Positions 62,881 through 64,000 of a stretch of DNA of 64,000 nt are shown piece by piece (the first letter of the stretch is position 1; the number at the start of each line of letters is the position of its first letter). This stretch comes from Phyllobacterium myrsinacearum. GTDB lineage: Bacteria > Pseudomonadota > Alphaproteobacteria > Rhizobiales > Rhizobiaceae. The DNA lies in contig NZ_JACGXN010000004.1 in NCBI RefSeq assembly GCF_014138285.1, positions 124,001-188,000 on the forward strand, in the 5' to 3' direction. The notes under the pieces were generated by a model. That model had not been told where the DNA came from and ran no database searches. It saw only the letters and a program-made list of their open reading frames with translations. The position numbers and the translations under genes were made by a program.

Positions 62881-63789
62881 ATGAAACACAGCCCAGATAT
62901 GCCAACCTTCGACGCACTTCAGGCCGTTCTTTCCGCCAATCGGACCGGTTCATTCTCAAGTGCGGCAGATGAGCTCGATATAACCCATGGAGCAATCAGC
63001 CGCCGGGTTGCGGCCGTCGAGGCTTGGGCAGGGACAGCATTGTTCGAGCGCCACGGACGCGGCGTCCGGCTGACCATTGAAGGCCAGCGGCTGGTACGTT
63101 TGTTTGAAGAGGCGCTTGAACTGATCGACAGCGGTGCGGCCGAATGGCGGGAGAACCGTCAACCCGAGACTGTGAGGATCAGTGTTCTGCCATCGTTTGC
63201 GCGGTTTTGGATTTTGCCCAATCTCGCCATTCTGGAGGGTTCACCGCCTGACCTGCGTATCGAACTGGAGCTTGATCGCAGATACGCACAACTCAACGAA
63301 GTGGATGTTGCAATCCGCTATGGTCGTGGTGACTGGAGTGATGGGGTCGCAATGCCCCTCTTCGATGAGGTTCTTACCCCCGCTGCTTCGCCTGACCTCG
63401 CCCGGCGTCTGGGAGAGAAACCGTCAGTATCTGATATTATCAAACATCCACTGATCCACGATGCCTATCCCGACGCATGGCGTATCTGGCTGGGGGAGCA
63501 GGGACACCGGTATAAGCCACGACCGCAGGATCGCCGCTATCCAGACTACGATCTGGGTCTGCATGCGGCAGCAGCAGGTTGTGGTGTGGTATTGCTGCGG
63601 ATGCCCTATGGGCAAGTGTTTGTTCGCAATGGCAGCCTGATCCCGGTAGGCACTGATCCGGTTGCCAGCCAATTGAAGTTCTACGCGATTACGGAGCGGG
63701 GGCCGAAAAGACGGGCAATACGCACGCTTCTGGAGCGCATTGCTTTGCTATCCAGCAACGAAGTTCACATCCTCAAGCAGGATCCGTGA
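62881..63789 (+). CDS. LysR family transcriptional regulator
   Basis: This 302-aa regulator has the N-terminal winged helix (PTFDALQAVLSANRTGSF and ITHGAISRRVAAVEAW, about residues 7-66) and the effector domain with SVLPSFARFWILPNL. The ATG at 62881 is one of three nearby starts (GTG 62875, ATG 62899). It is divergent from the EamA gene and likely controls it. Its 3' end overlaps the convergent glycosidase gene end by 17 bp. Confidence 0.9.
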   Translation: MKHSPDMPTFDALQAVLSANRTGSFSSAADELDITHGAISRRVAAVEAWAGTALFERHGRGVRLTIEGQRLVRLFEEALELIDSGAAEWRENRQPETVRISVLPSFARFWILPNLAILEGSPPDLRIELELDRRYAQLNEVDVAIRYGRGDWSDGVAMPLFDEVLTPAASPDLARRLGEKPSVSDIIKHPLIHDAYPDAWRIWLGEQGHRYKPRPQDRRYPDYDLGLHAAAAGCGVVLLRMPYGQVFVRNGSLIPVGTDPVASQLKFYAITERGPKRRAIRTLLERIALLSSNEVHILKQDP

Positions 63790-64000
63790 TATCCGTTTTG
63801 ACCGTTTCGAGAAACCACAGATAGGCAGCCGCCGTCCAGGAAAACCCCAACCCGCCACAGCCTTCCCCGGTCAGCGGATCGAAGTATTCGGCAAACCCCT
63901 TTGTTTCGATGGCCAAAACCGTGGAACGGCGCAGTTTTTCGGCCATTGCATCTTTGCCATTACGCTGGAGACCGTCCATCAGCAGCCAGTTGATAACAGC
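63773..64000 (-). CDS. Glycosidase of the trehalase/amylo-alpha-glucosidase type, partial (C-terminal end)
   Basis: The frame is open to the window edge and gives 75 residues. FAEYFDPLTGEGCGGLGFSW is a typical C-terminal motif of GH63-type or glucosylglycerate/mannosylglycerate hydrolases, where the tyrosine-proline segment and a tryptophan contact the substrate. The start lies beyond 64000. It is convergent with LysR. The exact substrate is not determinable from this part. Confidence 0.75.
   Translation of the reverse strand, partial: AVINWLLMDGLQRNGKDAMAEKLRRSTVLAIETKGFAEYFDPLTGEGCGGLGFSWTAAAYLWFLETVKTDITDPA

Overview
This window looks like accessory or secondary-replicon DNA from an alphaproteobacterium of the order Rhizobiales (Brucellaceae/Phyllobacteriaceae/Rhizobiaceae-like). 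That placement is inference. It rests on the codon use, the high density of ABC and TRAP uptake systems each paired with its own regulator, Tat-type leaders on binding proteins, and a CIRCE-controlled groESL. No rRNA, tRNA, complete insertion sequence, integrase or CRISPR array was seen.

Layout. 1-6.1 kb (minus): a polyamine/opine-type ABC transporter (permease cut by the window edge), a polar amino-acid ABC transporter without its own ATPase, and an agmatinase-family ureohydrolase, with a divergent LysR regulator. 6.4-11.1 kb: the LysR gene, a PLP aminotransferase, gamma-glutamyltransferase and soxR. 11.1-18.7 kb: a sugar ABC transporter with Gfo/Idh/MocA dehydrogenase and TIM-barrel epimerase, faced by a LacI regulator with two matching operator sites. 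18.7-26.8 kb: a catabolic module of two SDR dehydrogenases, a tandem PPC (DUF296) protein, a TRAP transporter, an IclR regulator and an acyl-CoA ligase. 26.8-30.7 kb: a proteobacterial class GN sortase with its VIT-VWA target, and an XRE regulator. 30.7-34.1 kb: a ribose-type ABC system. 34.4-40.6 kb: an FUSC exporter, a mercuric-reductase-like flavoprotein, an arsR-acr3-arsC-arsH operon and an EEP-family hydrolase. 40.8-46.7 kb: a second ribose-type ABC system with aldo/keto reductase and a GntR regulator carrying two winged helices. 46.7-51.3 kb: TetR plus a three-subunit molybdenum aldehyde oxidoreductase (PaoABC-like). 51.3-54.1 kb: a permease relic, a DAO-family oxidase, cysE and a small unknown gene. 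54.3-59.5 kb: an AcoR-like regulator lacking the AAA+ domain, an aldehyde dehydrogenase, DUF779 and an accessory groESL. 59.5-61.9 kb: a decaying stretch with a frameshifted ynfA relic, an AT-rich gap, a DUF1488 gene and a chimeric pseudogene. 61.9-64 kb: an EamA exporter, LysR and the end of a glycosidase.

Most modules follow one plan: a local regulator beside a transporter and one to three enzymes. Several operator-like palindromes are readable and two occur as matching pairs. The most notable items are the sortase/LPxTA pair, the double-winged-helix GntR with two palindrome types in its region, the AAA-less AcoR homologue tied to an aldehyde-stress/chaperonin cluster, the TRAP-SDR-PPC-ligase module, and the fused pseudogene joining a binding-protein leader to a GH172-type hydrolase tail. 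I see no single clearly new multi-gene system. Coding starts were chosen by ribosome-binding sites and family alignment from memory, so they may be off by a few codons.
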